Below are positions 27,553 through 36,328 of a DNA stretch of 64,000 nucleotides, in pieces. How positions within the stretch are numbered: position 1 is the stretch's first letter; each line of letters starts with the position of its first letter. The position numbers were made by a program, and so were the translations under genes. The notes below the pieces were generated by a model. It was given only the letters and a program-made list of their open reading frames with translations. It searched no databases and was not told where the DNA came from. The stretch comes from an uncultured Bacilli bacterium (GTDB lineage: Bacteria > Bacillota_I > Bacilli_A > RF39 > UBA660). The stretch spans positions 3,287 through 67,286 of the forward strand of contig CAJUHL010000003.1 of assembly GCA_910586425.1 (NCBI GenBank). The letters are read 5' to 3'.

Positions 27553-29699
27553 GATGGTTCCAATAACGATAACGATACCTTATTTTTATCCAAAAAGATT
27601 TGTTCTACATAACAATCTACAATATCTCCAACACTTACAACTTCCATCGGGTGTTTGATATAACGATTGGTTAATTTTGATATATGTGCAAGCCCGTCAT
27701 TTTTAAGTCCAATATCAATAAACACTCCAAAATCGACAACATTGCGAACCGTACCTTGTAATTTCATACCCACCTGTAAATCTTCAATATGTAAAATATC
27801 ACTTTTTAAAATAGGAGCAGGCATATTATCACGCGGGTCACGTGCTGGTTTTTTCAAATTTTCAATGATATCTTCTACTGTATAACAATCCGTCTTTAGA
27901 GTATCTGCGATTTGTTTGGTATCTATCAAATCTAATTTTTGAATCAAATGATTGGTTCCAATATCATCAAAAGATAAATCCATGTAATCTAATAAAGCAC
28001 TGGCAACAGAATAGCTTTCAGGATGTATTCCTGTTCGGTCAAGCGCATTTTCTGCATCGGGTATTCTTAAAAAACCAATTGCTTGTTCATAAACTTTATC
28101 GGTTAATAATTTTTTCTTTTGCAATTCTTCCCTAGACAAAAATTTTCCATGGGTGTCTCTATAGTCAATTAATTTATCAATATGTTTTTTGGTAATACCA
28201 GATACATATTTGAGCAAACTAGGACTTGCTGTATTGATATTGACACCCACTTGATTCACCGCTTTACTGACAACAAAATCCAAAGATTCTGTCAATCGTT
28301 TATTGGAAACATCATGTTGATAAAGACCCACACCAATACTTTCTGGATCAATTTTAACCAGTTCTGAAAGTGGATCTTGTAATCTTCTTCCGATGCTAAT
28401 CGCGCTTCGTTCTTCTACGTGCAAATCGGGAAATTCAGAAATGGCTAATTTAGATGCAGAATAAACACTAGCCCCTGCTTCACTTACAATAACATATTCT
28501 ACTTTACGGGTTGCTGCTTTGATGACATCTACCATAAAAGCCTCACTTTCCCGACTAGCAGTTCCATTTCCAATAGCTACAATATCAATTTGATATTGAT
28601 CAATTAATTGTAATACCGTTTGTTTACTTTTTTCGTACTCATTTTTAGGTTCGTGTGGATAAATCACTTGAATGGCAAGTTTCTTTCCAGTTGGATCAAT
28701 CACTGCAAGTTTACAACCAGTACGATAAGCAGGGTCGAACCCTAGAACCATTTTATCTTTCATTGGTGGTTGTAATAACAATTTTTCCAAATTGGCCCCA
28801 AAATTATGAATTGCTACTTCCTCTGCTTTTTCTGTTAATTCTGTACGTATTTCTCGTTCAATAGAAGGAGCAATCAATCGTTTGAATCCATCTTTGATTG
28901 CTTCTTTTACCAAAGGACAAACAAATGATTCTCCTTTTTTGATCATTTTGGATTCCAAAAATTCTAAAATAGGTTGGGTATCAAATTCCAAGGAAACAGA
29001 AAGTACTTTTTCTTTTTCCCCACGATTAAGAGCAAGGACACGATGTGGTTTGATTTGTTTGACAGCCTCTTGATAATCATAATACATCTCATATGTTTTT
29101 AAGTCATCTTCTGCGTCTTTTTTCTTTTTGGATACAATCATCCCATTGTGGTACATATCATTTCTAATCCATTTACGGTAATAAGCATTATCACTTACCC
29201 ATTCTGCAATGATATAACTTGCCCCTTCTAAAGCAGCAGCGATTGTAAAGACTTTGTCCGTTAGAAAACGACTGGCAAGCTCTTCTAAACTTCCTTGAAT
29301 TGGAAAAGATAATATCATTTTCGCAAGTGGCTCTAATCCGCAAGCAATGGCCTCCGTCGCTTTGGTTTTCTTCTTTTCTTTATAAGGACGATATAAATCT
29401 TCCACTTCCACCAATTTTTCTGCTGATAGAATTTTGATACGTAATTCTTCTGTCATCATTTCTTTTTCCTCAATCAAACGAATGACATCTTCTTTTCGTT
29501 TTTGTAAATTAACTTGATATGTATACACTTCTTCAATTTGCCGAATTTGTTCCTCATCAAGTGCTCCAGTTACTTCTTTTCGGTAACGAGCAATAAAAGG
29601 AATGGTATTTCCTTGTTCCAACAGTTGTAATGTTGCTACTACTTGTTTTTCTTTGATTTTCAATGTTTCACTCATTGTTTTGATAATTTCTTGATTCAT
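27540..29699 (-). CDS. tex: Tex-family RNA-binding protein (YqgF-like, HhH and S1 domains)
   Basis: A 719-residue Tex protein, a bacterial Spt6 relative that binds nucleic acid and affects transcription. Domains in order are the N-terminal helical part (KQVVATLQLLEQGNTIPFIARYRKE), a YqgF-like RNase H fold (about 320-450, VLGFDPAYRTGCKLAVID), helix-hairpin-helix motifs (VGVNINTASPSLLKYVSGI, about 480-560) and a C-terminal S1 domain (about 640-712, GTVRNVVDFGVFIDIGLKNDGLAHIS). The length agrees with the family. It lies 12 nt after mutM and ends in a terminator, so the two are probably one transcript. Confidence 0.97.
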   Translation of the reverse strand: MNQEIIKTMSETLKIKEKQVVATLQLLEQGNTIPFIARYRKEVTGALDEEQIRQIEEVYTYQVNLQKRKEDVIRLIEEKEMMTEELRIKILSAEKLVEVEDLYRPYKEKKKTKATEAIACGLEPLAKMILSFPIQGSLEELASRFLTDKVFTIAAALEGASYIIAEWVSDNAYYRKWIRNDMYHNGMIVSKKKKDAEDDLKTYEMYYDYQEAVKQIKPHRVLALNRGEKEKVLSVSLEFDTQPILEFLESKMIKKGESFVCPLVKEAIKDGFKRLIAPSIEREIRTELTEKAEEVAIHNFGANLEKLLLQPPMKDKMVLGFDPAYRTGCKLAVIDPTGKKLAIQVIYPHEPKNEYEKSKQTVLQLIDQYQIDIVAIGNGTASRESEAFMVDVIKAATRKVEYVIVSEAGASVYSASKLAISEFPDLHVEERSAISIGRRLQDPLSELVKIDPESIGVGLYQHDVSNKRLTESLDFVVSKAVNQVGVNINTASPSLLKYVSGITKKHIDKLIDYRDTHGKFLSREELQKKKLLTDKVYEQAIGFLRIPDAENALDRTGIHPESYSVASALLDYMDLSFDDIGTNHLIQKLDLIDTKQIADTLKTDCYTVEDIIENLKKPARDPRDNMPAPILKSDILHIEDLQVGMKLQGTVRNVVDFGVFIDIGLKNDGLAHISKLTNRYIKHPMEVVSVGDIVDCYVEQIFLDKNKVSLSLLEPSKTV

Positions 29700-29711
29700 A
29701 ATGTCCTCTTT

Positions 29712-30533
29712 CTATTTTTGACAATTGGGGCAATAATAAGTACCTCTTCCTCCAACCGTTATTTTGATAATAATACTGCCACAGATTGAACAAATTTCTT
29801 CTTGTCTTCCATGAACATGCAGATGCTGTTGAAATTTTCCATGAACTCCTTCGCTTACTTCATAACTGCGAATGGTGGTTCCACCTTGATGAATGGCTTC
29901 TTCTAATACTTTCCTTGTATTTTGTATAATAGTATCCAATGTTTTAACCGGTAATTGATTACTAGCCTTAAGTGGATTTACTTTACTCAAATATAGGATT
30001 TCATTCGCATAAATATTTCCAATTCCTGTCACAATCCCTTGATCCAACAAACTGGTTTTGATGGGAATAGATTTCAGTTTCAATTTTTCTTGTAAATAGT
30101 GTCCTGTTAATTGGTTATCCCATGGCTCCAAACCCAATTCTGACAATGGTTTTTGTTCATATAATTTTTCTTTTTCAATTAAATGCATACGTCCAAATTT
30201 ACGGGTATCTTTATAACGAAGTTCCATCCCATCTTCGAGTAAAAAGGATATATGTTCATGCTTATCAATGGGTTCATTAGGGTACCGAAATAGATATCTT
30301 CCTTCCATTCGTAAATGACTAAGTAAATAGTAATGATCCAATTCAAACAAAATCCATTTTCCTCTTCGCTCTAAATTATGAATGGTTTGTCCCACAATCT
30401 GCTTTTCAAACTCGGAAATACTTGGATATTCAATCAAATTTGGATATCTGATAGATATTCCAACTATGGTATGTCCGTTCAATCTTTTTTTCAATGTTTC
30501 TTTGATGGTTTCTACTTCAGGTAACTCTGGCAT
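29712..30533 (-). CDS. mutM: Formamidopyrimidine-DNA glycosylase MutM (Fpg)
   Basis: Base-excision repair enzyme removing 8-oxoguanine and cleaving the abasic site. The mature N-terminus PELPEVETIK with catalytic Pro2 and Glu3 fixes the start at 30533. The 273-residue protein has the helix-two-turn-helix region (GIGNIYANEILY) and a C-terminal zinc finger with four Cys in CSICGSIIIKITVGGRG then TYYCPNC. GGATGTGATGTT precedes the ATG, and a TATAAT lies 15 nt upstream (30549-30554), leaving almost no leader. Confidence 0.97.
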   Translation of the reverse strand: MPELPEVETIKETLKKRLNGHTIVGISIRYPNLIEYPSISEFEKQIVGQTIHNLERRGKWILFELDHYYLLSHLRMEGRYLFRYPNEPIDKHEHISFLLEDGMELRYKDTRKFGRMHLIEKEKLYEQKPLSELGLEPWDNQLTGHYLQEKLKLKSIPIKTSLLDQGIVTGIGNIYANEILYLSKVNPLKASNQLPVKTLDTIIQNTRKVLEEAIHQGGTTIRSYEVSEGVHGKFQQHLHVHGRQEEICSICGSIIIKITVGGRGTYYCPNCQK

Positions 30534-30548
30534 AACATCACATCCTAG

Positions 30549-30554
30549 ATTATA
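30549..30554 (-). promoter_or_regulatory. -10 box 15 nt before mutM
   Basis: Minus-strand TATAAT; the transcript would begin about 9 nt before the ATG. A TTAACA 20 nt further upstream could serve as a weak -35. Confidence 0.5.
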
Positions 30555-30592
30555 GTTTATCATAAATAATATTCTGTTAAAAGAACTAAAAA

Positions 30593-30618
30593 AGAAAAAA
30601 GAGACTTAAATTCTCTTG
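30593..30618 (-). terminator. Terminator overlapping the glycosyltransferase 3' end
   Basis: Minus strand AAGAGA / TCTCTT hairpin followed by TTTTCTTTTTT; it includes the stop codon at 30606-30608. Confidence 0.7.
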
Positions 30619-31676
30619 GAATATAGTTTCTCTAATTTTTTCACATTTTCTTTTACATCATAACCACTAGGATAAATATTTCGATCCCATTGATTTTGTT
30701 GCAACTGAATTTGTTCCAATTGATTGACCCAACTAATTTCATCTAGTAACAAAAATATAGACTTTTGGCTAATATCTACTTCATCAACACAAAATTTTGA
30801 AAAAATGCAAGGAAGCCCACTCATTTGTGCCTCTATCCCAGCAATTCCAAAACCCTCATATAAACTTGGAAGGCAAAATGCATCCATTGCTTGATAATAA
30901 GGGGCAACCGCTTCTTGAAAACCAGTAAATATCACTTTTGAGCCTAAATCTAAATTATATACCAATCTATGAAGTTGTCCTTCCAATGCCCCACTTCCTA
31001 CTATCAGTAAATAAGCATTGGGATTTGTCCTTACATACTGGGCAAAAGTGTGAATTAAAAAAGATTGATTTTTTTGTGGATCTAGTCTACCAACTGTTCC
31101 AATTACAAAAGAGTCATCTGAAAGATTCAAATCTTTTCGCATCTTTTTTCTCATTTTTTCATTGTAATAAAATAAATGTGTTGGTATAGCATTTTCAAAT
31201 ATATCAAAGGAGGCTTTACCAAACATCCATTTTCCCGCACTTTTAGAGCAAGCTAAACGCTGTATTTTCATTTGAGATGTAATCAACCGATTTAATGCAT
31301 GTAATTTACTTTGTAGTCTTCCTTCCATTCCATTATTATGAGCATGCAAAATAATATGCTTACACCCAGATATTTTTGCAGCCAATAATGGAACGATATC
31401 CGCAAAATGAGAAATGTGGATATGTACAACATCATACCCATTTTTCGTAATTAAATTTCGAATTTCATAAAGAGAGCAAAGTGGACTTTTTCTGGAATTC
31501 GCAACAGAATATATATGTCCACCTAATGATTCTATCTCTCTTTCATATGCAATATGTTCTATCATACGAACAAAATCAAAGGAATATTGTTCCAAATCAA
31601 TTTGGTTGTAATGATTAAGAATCAAGGTTTCTACGCCACCTTTTTCACACATTCCAATTTGTAATACCTTTACCAT
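30606..31676 (-). CDS. Family 4 glycosyltransferase (GT-B)
   Basis: A 356-residue GT4 enzyme, cytoplasmic, retaining type. The N-terminal domain has the donor-site glycine turn CEKGGVETLIL (about 9-19). The C-terminal Rossmann domain starts near 190 (VIGTVGRLDPQKNQSFLI) and carries the E-x7-E-type motif in SLYEGFGIAGIEAQMSGLPCI (Glu at about 273 and 281). It would add a sugar to a surface polysaccharide or lipid-linked oligosaccharide; donor and acceptor are unknown. It has its own consensus promoter overlapping the stop of the CDF gene. GGGGATGTT precedes the ATG. Confidence 0.9.
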   Translation of the reverse strand: MVKVLQIGMCEKGGVETLILNHYNQIDLEQYSFDFVRMIEHIAYEREIESLGGHIYSVANSRKSPLCSLYEIRNLITKNGYDVVHIHISHFADIVPLLAAKISGCKHIILHAHNNGMEGRLQSKLHALNRLITSQMKIQRLACSKSAGKWMFGKASFDIFENAIPTHLFYYNEKMRKKMRKDLNLSDDSFVIGTVGRLDPQKNQSFLIHTFAQYVRTNPNAYLLIVGSGALEGQLHRLVYNLDLGSKVIFTGFQEAVAPYYQAMDAFCLPSLYEGFGIAGIEAQMSGLPCIFSKFCVDEVDISQKSIFLLLDEISWVNQLEQIQLQQNQWDRNIYPSGYDVKENVKKLEKLYSKRI

Positions 31677-31703
31677 AACATCCCCTACTTCGATAATATT
31701 TGT

Positions 31704-31732
31704 ATTATATATAAAAGGTTTTTATTTGTCAA
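31704..31732 (-). promoter_or_regulatory. Consensus promoter of the glycosyltransferase gene
   Basis: Minus-strand TTGACA (31727-31732), 17 nt, TATAAT (31704-31709). The -35 hexamer contains the TGA stop of the CDF gene (31729-31731). Confidence 0.9.
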
Positions 31733-32616
31733 TTTGCTTTTAATTCCTCTACCGATAAGTCTTTACTTGGATTGACGTGAATCGTAATATACATTGCACG
31801 ATTATCCAACTCTTTTAATTTCTTTTCTAAATGTTCCACAACTTCATGTACTTCTTTTAAAGATAATGTCTCATTCATACTAATTTCTCCAGTAATTTGA
31901 AAATAAGGGCCATTTTTAATGACAACAAATTGATCGACATGGTCGACTGCTTCATTTTCTTCTAAAACAGCAATCATTTGTTTCTGATTCATATCACTTG
32001 CTTGTTCTCCAATAATAGAACTTATATTATCCTTCATGATATCAAATCCTGTTTTAACCACTAAAATACCCACAATGATGGTTGCAATGACATTGGAATA
32101 TTTCAGTATAGAATACGTTTTTGATAGCTGCATCAATATACTAGAAAGCAGTACAAAAATAGAACTAATCACATCCATACTACTTTCTTTTCCACTTGCT
32201 AACAATATTACATTGTTATGCTTTCTTCCCATGTTACATAAATAAGTGGACAATAAAAATTTGGCAACAATTGTAAGTAAGCTTACTAAAATAACAATAC
32301 GTGCTGGTACAATATATTTACTTTGAAAGGCAGTCCCAATAATTTCTAGGCCCAATAATAGAACCACCAAGCCGATTATCAAACAAGTCAAGTATTCCAC
32401 TTTACCATGCCCAAAAGGATGTTCTTTATCCGCTGGTTTTAATGCGTATCTAGCTCCAAAAATCGCAACTGCATCAGTGGATAAATCACTAAAAGAATGC
32501 ACTCCATCTGCAATGAGTGCACTTGATTTTCCAAAAAAGCCAATCACTACCTTTATAATCGATAAAAATAAATTGACAAAAAAACTTTTAAGTAAAGCCT
32601 TCGCCGTTATATGCAT
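31729..32616 (-). CDS. Cation diffusion facilitator (CDF) family metal transporter
   Basis: A 295-residue Zn2+/Mn2+/Fe2+-proton antiporter of the CDF family. Six membrane segments are visible in the first 210 residues. Metal-site signatures include SALIADGVHSFSDLSTDAV (His/Asp in TM2, about 33-51) and HPFGHGKVEYL (about 65-75). A cytoplasmic C-terminal domain (about 215-295) has the usual ferredoxin-like pattern ending in MYITIHVNPS. Metal specificity is unclear. The ATG at 32616 follows AGAGGATGTGATGTT, and a TATACT lies 18 nt upstream. Confidence 0.93.
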   Translation of the reverse strand: MHITAKALLKSFFVNLFLSIIKVVIGFFGKSSALIADGVHSFSDLSTDAVAIFGARYALKPADKEHPFGHGKVEYLTCLIIGLVVLLLGLEIIGTAFQSKYIVPARIVILVSLLTIVAKFLLSTYLCNMGRKHNNVILLASGKESSMDVISSIFVLLSSILMQLSKTYSILKYSNVIATIIVGILVVKTGFDIMKDNISSIIGEQASDMNQKQMIAVLEENEAVDHVDQFVVIKNGPYFQITGEISMNETLSLKEVHEVVEHLEKKLKELDNRAMYITIHVNPSKDLSVEELKAN

Positions 32617-32749
32617 AACATCACATCCTCTTATAGTATATGAAATATATGGCTACATGAGATTTAGTATATCACAAAAACAAAAGAAAAGTATCCATTT
32701 TATATACTTTTTATAAATAAACTATATTATTTTATAGGTATTAGTCTGT

Positions 32750-33247
32750 TTATGTTGAAACCGAAAATGGTAACTTTCGTACCACCAAATTAACAAATTG
32801 AATTGAAAAATTAGTTGTACCAGGTACTTCAATGAAAAGACTTAAAGTTTGTGGTTCATCAAATGAAAATATACTCGTTTGTGAAAAATAAGAATTTTGG
32901 GTTCCACTGTTCCATCTTCCATACATTTCGGGTAAATTTGTAGTTACACCTAAACTCTCACTCCTCAACCAAATCCCAATATCTTGTTGATCTACATTTT
33001 CATCTATCACACCACAAAATGTGATTTCGTAAATACCAGCTTCTACAATCGTAATGGTTTGATCTGTTAAATGATAAAAATTAGAATTTTCAGGAAGCAG
33101 AATACTATGATTTATCCTGATATGATTTTGGGATGTGATAGAATCAAAAGAAACAAAACATAGACTTTCTAAATTAGGGGTCCCCATTGCCCCAAAAGGA
33201 CCTTGTGGTATTACAAAATCTAAAACATAAGTATCATTTCTATTCAT
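32750..33247 (-). CDS. Collagen-like/C1q-like surface protein, copy 2
   Basis: A 165-residue protein with a short N-terminal segment DTYVLDFVIPQ, a vestigial collagen stretch GPFGAMGTP, and a beta-sandwich domain of about 135 residues resembling BclA-C or C1q/TNF-like trimerisation domains. The features are alternating strands, an AGIYEITFCGVID strand, and a C-terminal NFSIQFVNLVVRKL strand. It is the downstream paralogue of the gene at 33273-33752 (25 nt gap). BclA-type proteins form trimeric hair-like surface filaments, as on exosporium. Here the collagen region is only two or three triplets. No signal peptide. Start at ATG 33247 with GAGGTG. Confidence 0.72.
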   Translation of the reverse strand: MNRNDTYVLDFVIPQGPFGAMGTPNLESLCFVSFDSITSQNHIRINHSILLPENSNFYHLTDQTITIVEAGIYEITFCGVIDENVDQQDIGIWLRSESLGVTTNLPEMYGRWNSGTQNSYFSQTSIFSFDEPQTLSLFIEVPGTTNFSIQFVNLVVRKLPFSVST

Positions 33248-33272
33248 TTGATCACACCTCATATTCTTTGAT

Positions 33273-33752
33273 TTAAAATGGCAATTTTTTAATGATTAAG
33301 TTAATCGCACTCACTTGAAAATTAGTAGACGCTGCTAGGGTTACAACAACATGAAAGACCATAGTACTTTGAAATTGATAAACACTCGTTTGTGAAAAAT
33401 GAATCATCTGTGTTCCATCTTTCCATTTGCCAGACATACCTGGTAACTCCATAGTAGTACCTGACATCTCACCCATTAATTTTACTTCAACTACTGTATT
33501 GGCACTATTTGTATCTATTTTTCCACAAAATGTTACTTCATAGTTTCCAGATTCTTGAATGGTAACAGTATCAGAAGTGACTATATAATCACTGGTCCCA
33601 TTCGGAAAAATTTTGGTTTCATCAATAGTCATATTTCCTGATGATGTAATATCTGCAAATTTTACAAAGCATAAGCTTGGCAAGCCAGCAGGTCCTGTTG
33701 GTCCTGTAGGCCCAGATGGTATTACAAAATCCAAAGTATAATCATTTTTCAA
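33273..33752 (-). CDS. Collagen-like/C1q-like surface protein, copy 1
   Basis: A 159-residue protein with N-terminal NDYTLDFVIPS, a true triplet run GPTGPTGPAG, then a beta-sandwich domain (ESGNYEVTFCGKID, NFQVSAINLIIKKLPF) like copy 2 and BclA/C1q-type trimer domains. The start is set at TTG 33752, which gives GGTGG a 7-nt spacing and aligns with the paralogue; TTG at 33758 is too close to the ribosome site. No signal peptide or anchor, as for many exosporium proteins. The -10-like CATATACTA upstream would also fit sigma-E/sigma-K style boxes. It may form a mixed trimer with copy 2. Confidence 0.75.
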   Translation of the reverse strand: MKNDYTLDFVIPSGPTGPTGPAGLPSLCFVKFADITSSGNMTIDETKIFPNGTSDYIVTSDTVTIQESGNYEVTFCGKIDTNSANTVVEVKLMGEMSGTTMELPGMSGKWKDGTQMIHFSQTSVYQFQSTMVFHVVVTLAASTNFQVSAINLIIKKLPF

Positions 33753-33826
33753 TGTCAAACCACCACTTTCTACGAGTGTTAATCCTTTAGAATAGTATAT
33801 GATTCACAATATATTATAAAACCATT

Positions 33827-35047
33827 TCAGTTTTCAAATACAGATTTTTTTCTATGCATCTTTGTTATTATTTTTTGAATGACAAAAACAGTACAAAGAA
33901 TCAAAAGAATACCTATGATGAAAAAGAATCGATTTGCTACTAAAAATGAAAATAAGGAAAATGGAATAGAAGAAGATAAAACGATCTCAAAAGTTTCTAT
34001 AATTTCATTATGATATATCACATTGACATCTCCCAATTTAGTTCCTTGTTTCATATTGGGCGTAATGATAGATTTTCCATTATATTCGAATATAATATCT
34101 TCTTTTTCAATCGGATGATTTGCGTATTTGGTAAGCTCTTTGGGTGCATGAAATTCTACCTGTTTATCTTTTGAATATTTTGTTCTTAAGGTTACAATGG
34201 TATCTCCTTTTTCAACCAATGGATAATACTTATAATGATTAAAATAATAATGATATATATTCACAGCATCCATAATATGTTTGGGACTACTTGGTGCGCC
34301 TGTTGTAACTAATAAATATGTTATTTCGTTTTCTTTATCATATGCGATAGAGGCAAGACATCTACCAGCATCCCCAGTGTATCCTGTTTTTGCCCCCAAT
34401 ATGAAATCATAAGGAAGTTGATAGTTTTTAGCTGTTTTTTTAAAAGTACTAGTTACTGTCATAGAGTGATCCGAAAATGTATAGGATTCAGTCATAAAGA
34501 TTTCTTTGAATTTTTCATTTTCAAAGGCTTTTTTCAATATTTCAGCTACATCGTTTACTGTAGAATAGTGATTGTCATCATCTAATCCTATGGCATTGAC
34601 AAAATGGGTGTGATTTAACCCCAATTCTCTTGCCTTTTGATTCATGAGTGTAACAAAATTTTTTTCACTTCCTACAAGAGAAATGGCAATTGCTCTAGTT
34701 GCATCTGCCCCACTTGCCAAAAACATACCATATAGTAAATCATTGTAGGTTACTTTTTGTTTGTCTTTTAATCCAATGACAGCCGCATCAGCTTCTTCTA
34801 GACCAACGAACATATTTTTACGGATTATGATTGATTGGTCATAATCTGATATCTGTTCAATCGCAACTAAAGTAGTCATAATTTTGGTTAAACTGGCAAT
34901 ACTTGTCATCTCATCTTTTTGTACTTCATAAACAACTTGATTGTCATTTAAGTTGTATAAAACGATATATTCACTATTCAGTTCCAAGGCTTTTACCTCG
35001 ACACCTAAAAAAAGAAAAAAGAAAATACAGATGAAATACCTTTTCAC
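33827..35047 (-). CDS. D-alanyl-D-alanine carboxypeptidase (DacA/DacF, PBP5 type)
   Basis: A 406-residue serine peptidase S11 that trims D-Ala from stem peptides. Signal peptide (KRYFICIFFFLFLGVEVKA), catalytic S-x-x-K in ASLTKIMT (about 51-58), KTG in LGAKTGYTGDAG (about 213-224), and a C-terminal membrane segment (ANRFFFIIGILLILCTVFVI, about 371-390) with basic residues after it. The second active-site motif reads SGADATRA (about 110-117), where the family norm is S-x-N, so the Asn is replaced by Ala. The start is taken as GTG 35047, since GGATGTGATTATA then precedes it in the form used for other genes here. Confidence 0.9.
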   Translation of the reverse strand: MKRYFICIFFFLFLGVEVKALELNSEYIVLYNLNDNQVVYEVQKDEMTSIASLTKIMTTLVAIEQISDYDQSIIIRKNMFVGLEEADAAVIGLKDKQKVTYNDLLYGMFLASGADATRAIAISLVGSEKNFVTLMNQKARELGLNHTHFVNAIGLDDDNHYSTVNDVAEILKKAFENEKFKEIFMTESYTFSDHSMTVTSTFKKTAKNYQLPYDFILGAKTGYTGDAGRCLASIAYDKENEITYLLVTTGAPSSPKHIMDAVNIYHYYFNHYKYYPLVEKGDTIVTLRTKYSKDKQVEFHAPKELTKYANHPIEKEDIIFEYNGKSIITPNMKQGTKLGDVNVIYHNEIIETFEIVLSSSIPFSLFSFLVANRFFFIIGILLILCTVFVIQKIITKMHRKKSVFEN

Positions 35048-35240
35048 TATAATCACATCCTATCTTCACTATTCTTATAATAACATACAATTCTATTATA
35101 ACTATATGTAAACAAAGAAAAAAGAGTTATGAATTTCCATAAATTTACTTTATATTCAATGCATGATTACATTTTATATTTTACTGCTTGGTATTTATGG
35201 AAATAGAGCAACACTTGATATAAACTGATTAACATAAAGA

Positions 35241-35280
35241 AGACCTATTTCCCTTTTGTTATCTCAAAGGAAATAAGTCT
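35241..35280 (-). terminator. Long hairpin, probable terminator of the kinase-like gene
   Basis: Minus strand GACTTATTTCCTTT pairs with AAAGGGAAATAGGTC; the T run after it is weak. It lies 59 nt after the stop at 35339. Confidence 0.55.
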
Positions 35281-35338
35281 AATTCATTAAATCTAACATA
35301 TCACTTTCAAAAATCATTGTAAAAAACTTTCTGATAAC

Positions 35339-35977
35339 TTAATTTTTGAAAGAAGATTGTTTTTGTTGAATCACATCCCCATAAAATGTATCACCACAAT
35401 GTTTCTTCCGGTATTCATTTGCCAAATACATTTTTGTATATTCATTGGGCATTCCTTTTCTGAAAGCATCAAATAGTAAAAATCCAATTAAAAAATTATT
35501 CATTATAATCGTATTCTTTCTTAAATTTTGAATTTTTAAAAATGGAATATCTGTTTTTAAATAATGATAACTTGTCAAATCATTAAATACAAACTTTTGA
35601 TCCGTAAAAATATAATTATAAAATAGATCCTCTATACAAAAACCATTCTCACTTAAAGTAATTAAATCATGCTTGATATCACTAAAATCAATCAGCTCAA
35701 CATTTATTTCCTTTTCTTCTAAAAACATTTCCGTATATCCAACAATTTTATCTTCTTGATATATAATATCAATTGGCTGATTAAAACAAAACAATTCCAA
35801 CTTCGTTAACATAATAAGACCCTCATCAGATATTCTAGGAATTGGGGTCTTCCTTTCATTGTGAAAAAGTTTAATTACTTTATCTTGATATTGATAAACA
35901 TCTACTTCTTTTCCTGTTCCTATTTTATTTGCTTCATTTATGTATTGTAATAAATGATCATAGTTTAATTTAGCCAT
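35339..35977 (-). CDS. Protein-kinase-fold-like protein of unknown function
   Basis: A 212-residue soluble protein, not named in any family I recall. The N-terminal 40 residues resemble a kinase glycine loop and lysine: IGTGKEVDVYQY (19-30) and KVIKLFH (33-39). A hinge-like VGYTEMFLEE follows at 79-88. IEDLFYNYIF (115-124) and FNDLTSY (131-137) could be reduced catalytic-loop and metal-binding segments, but the D-to-N spacing is one residue short of the usual. It may be a pseudokinase or a small-molecule kinase. GGAGGGATT precedes the ATG. It is apparently monocistronic. Confidence 0.6.
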   Translation of the reverse strand: MAKLNYDHLLQYINEANKIGTGKEVDVYQYQDKVIKLFHNERKTPIPRISDEGLIMLTKLELFCFNQPIDIIYQEDKIVGYTEMFLEEKEINVELIDFSDIKHDLITLSENGFCIEDLFYNYIFTDQKFVFNDLTSYHYLKTDIPFLKIQNLRKNTIIMNNFLIGFLLFDAFRKGMPNEYTKMYLANEYRKKHCGDTFYGDVIQQKQSSFKN

Positions 35978-36328
35978 AATCCCTCCATCTTATGAGATAT
36001 ATAATCGAGTACAAAAATGCAGAATAAGTTTTTTAAGTAAAATGTGTAATGTAATGATTTAACTGAATTGCATTTGCTATCGGCATAATTAAGAGACCAA
36101 AAAATTTATATATATGATGTGATTATCTCTAACACTACCAAACTTAATTTCTTCTATTTATATTGATTAAACTCATCCTTAATAAACGATAAAAAGTAAT
36201 TTAATATATAACATTTTTAGTATAGATTTTCGAAAAATGTTCTTATCCATTTCTAATTACACTATTTATTGATAACGTATGGACTAAATAATAGCTGATA
36301 TATTTTTTTTAGACAATAAATTTATTTA
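35978..36328. other. Intergenic stretch without a recognisable gene
   Basis: Very AT-rich; no frame above about 40 codons with a ribosome site on either strand, and no repeat. A weak AATAAATAAATTTATT palindrome at 36306-36335 may end the serS transcript. Confidence 0.5.
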
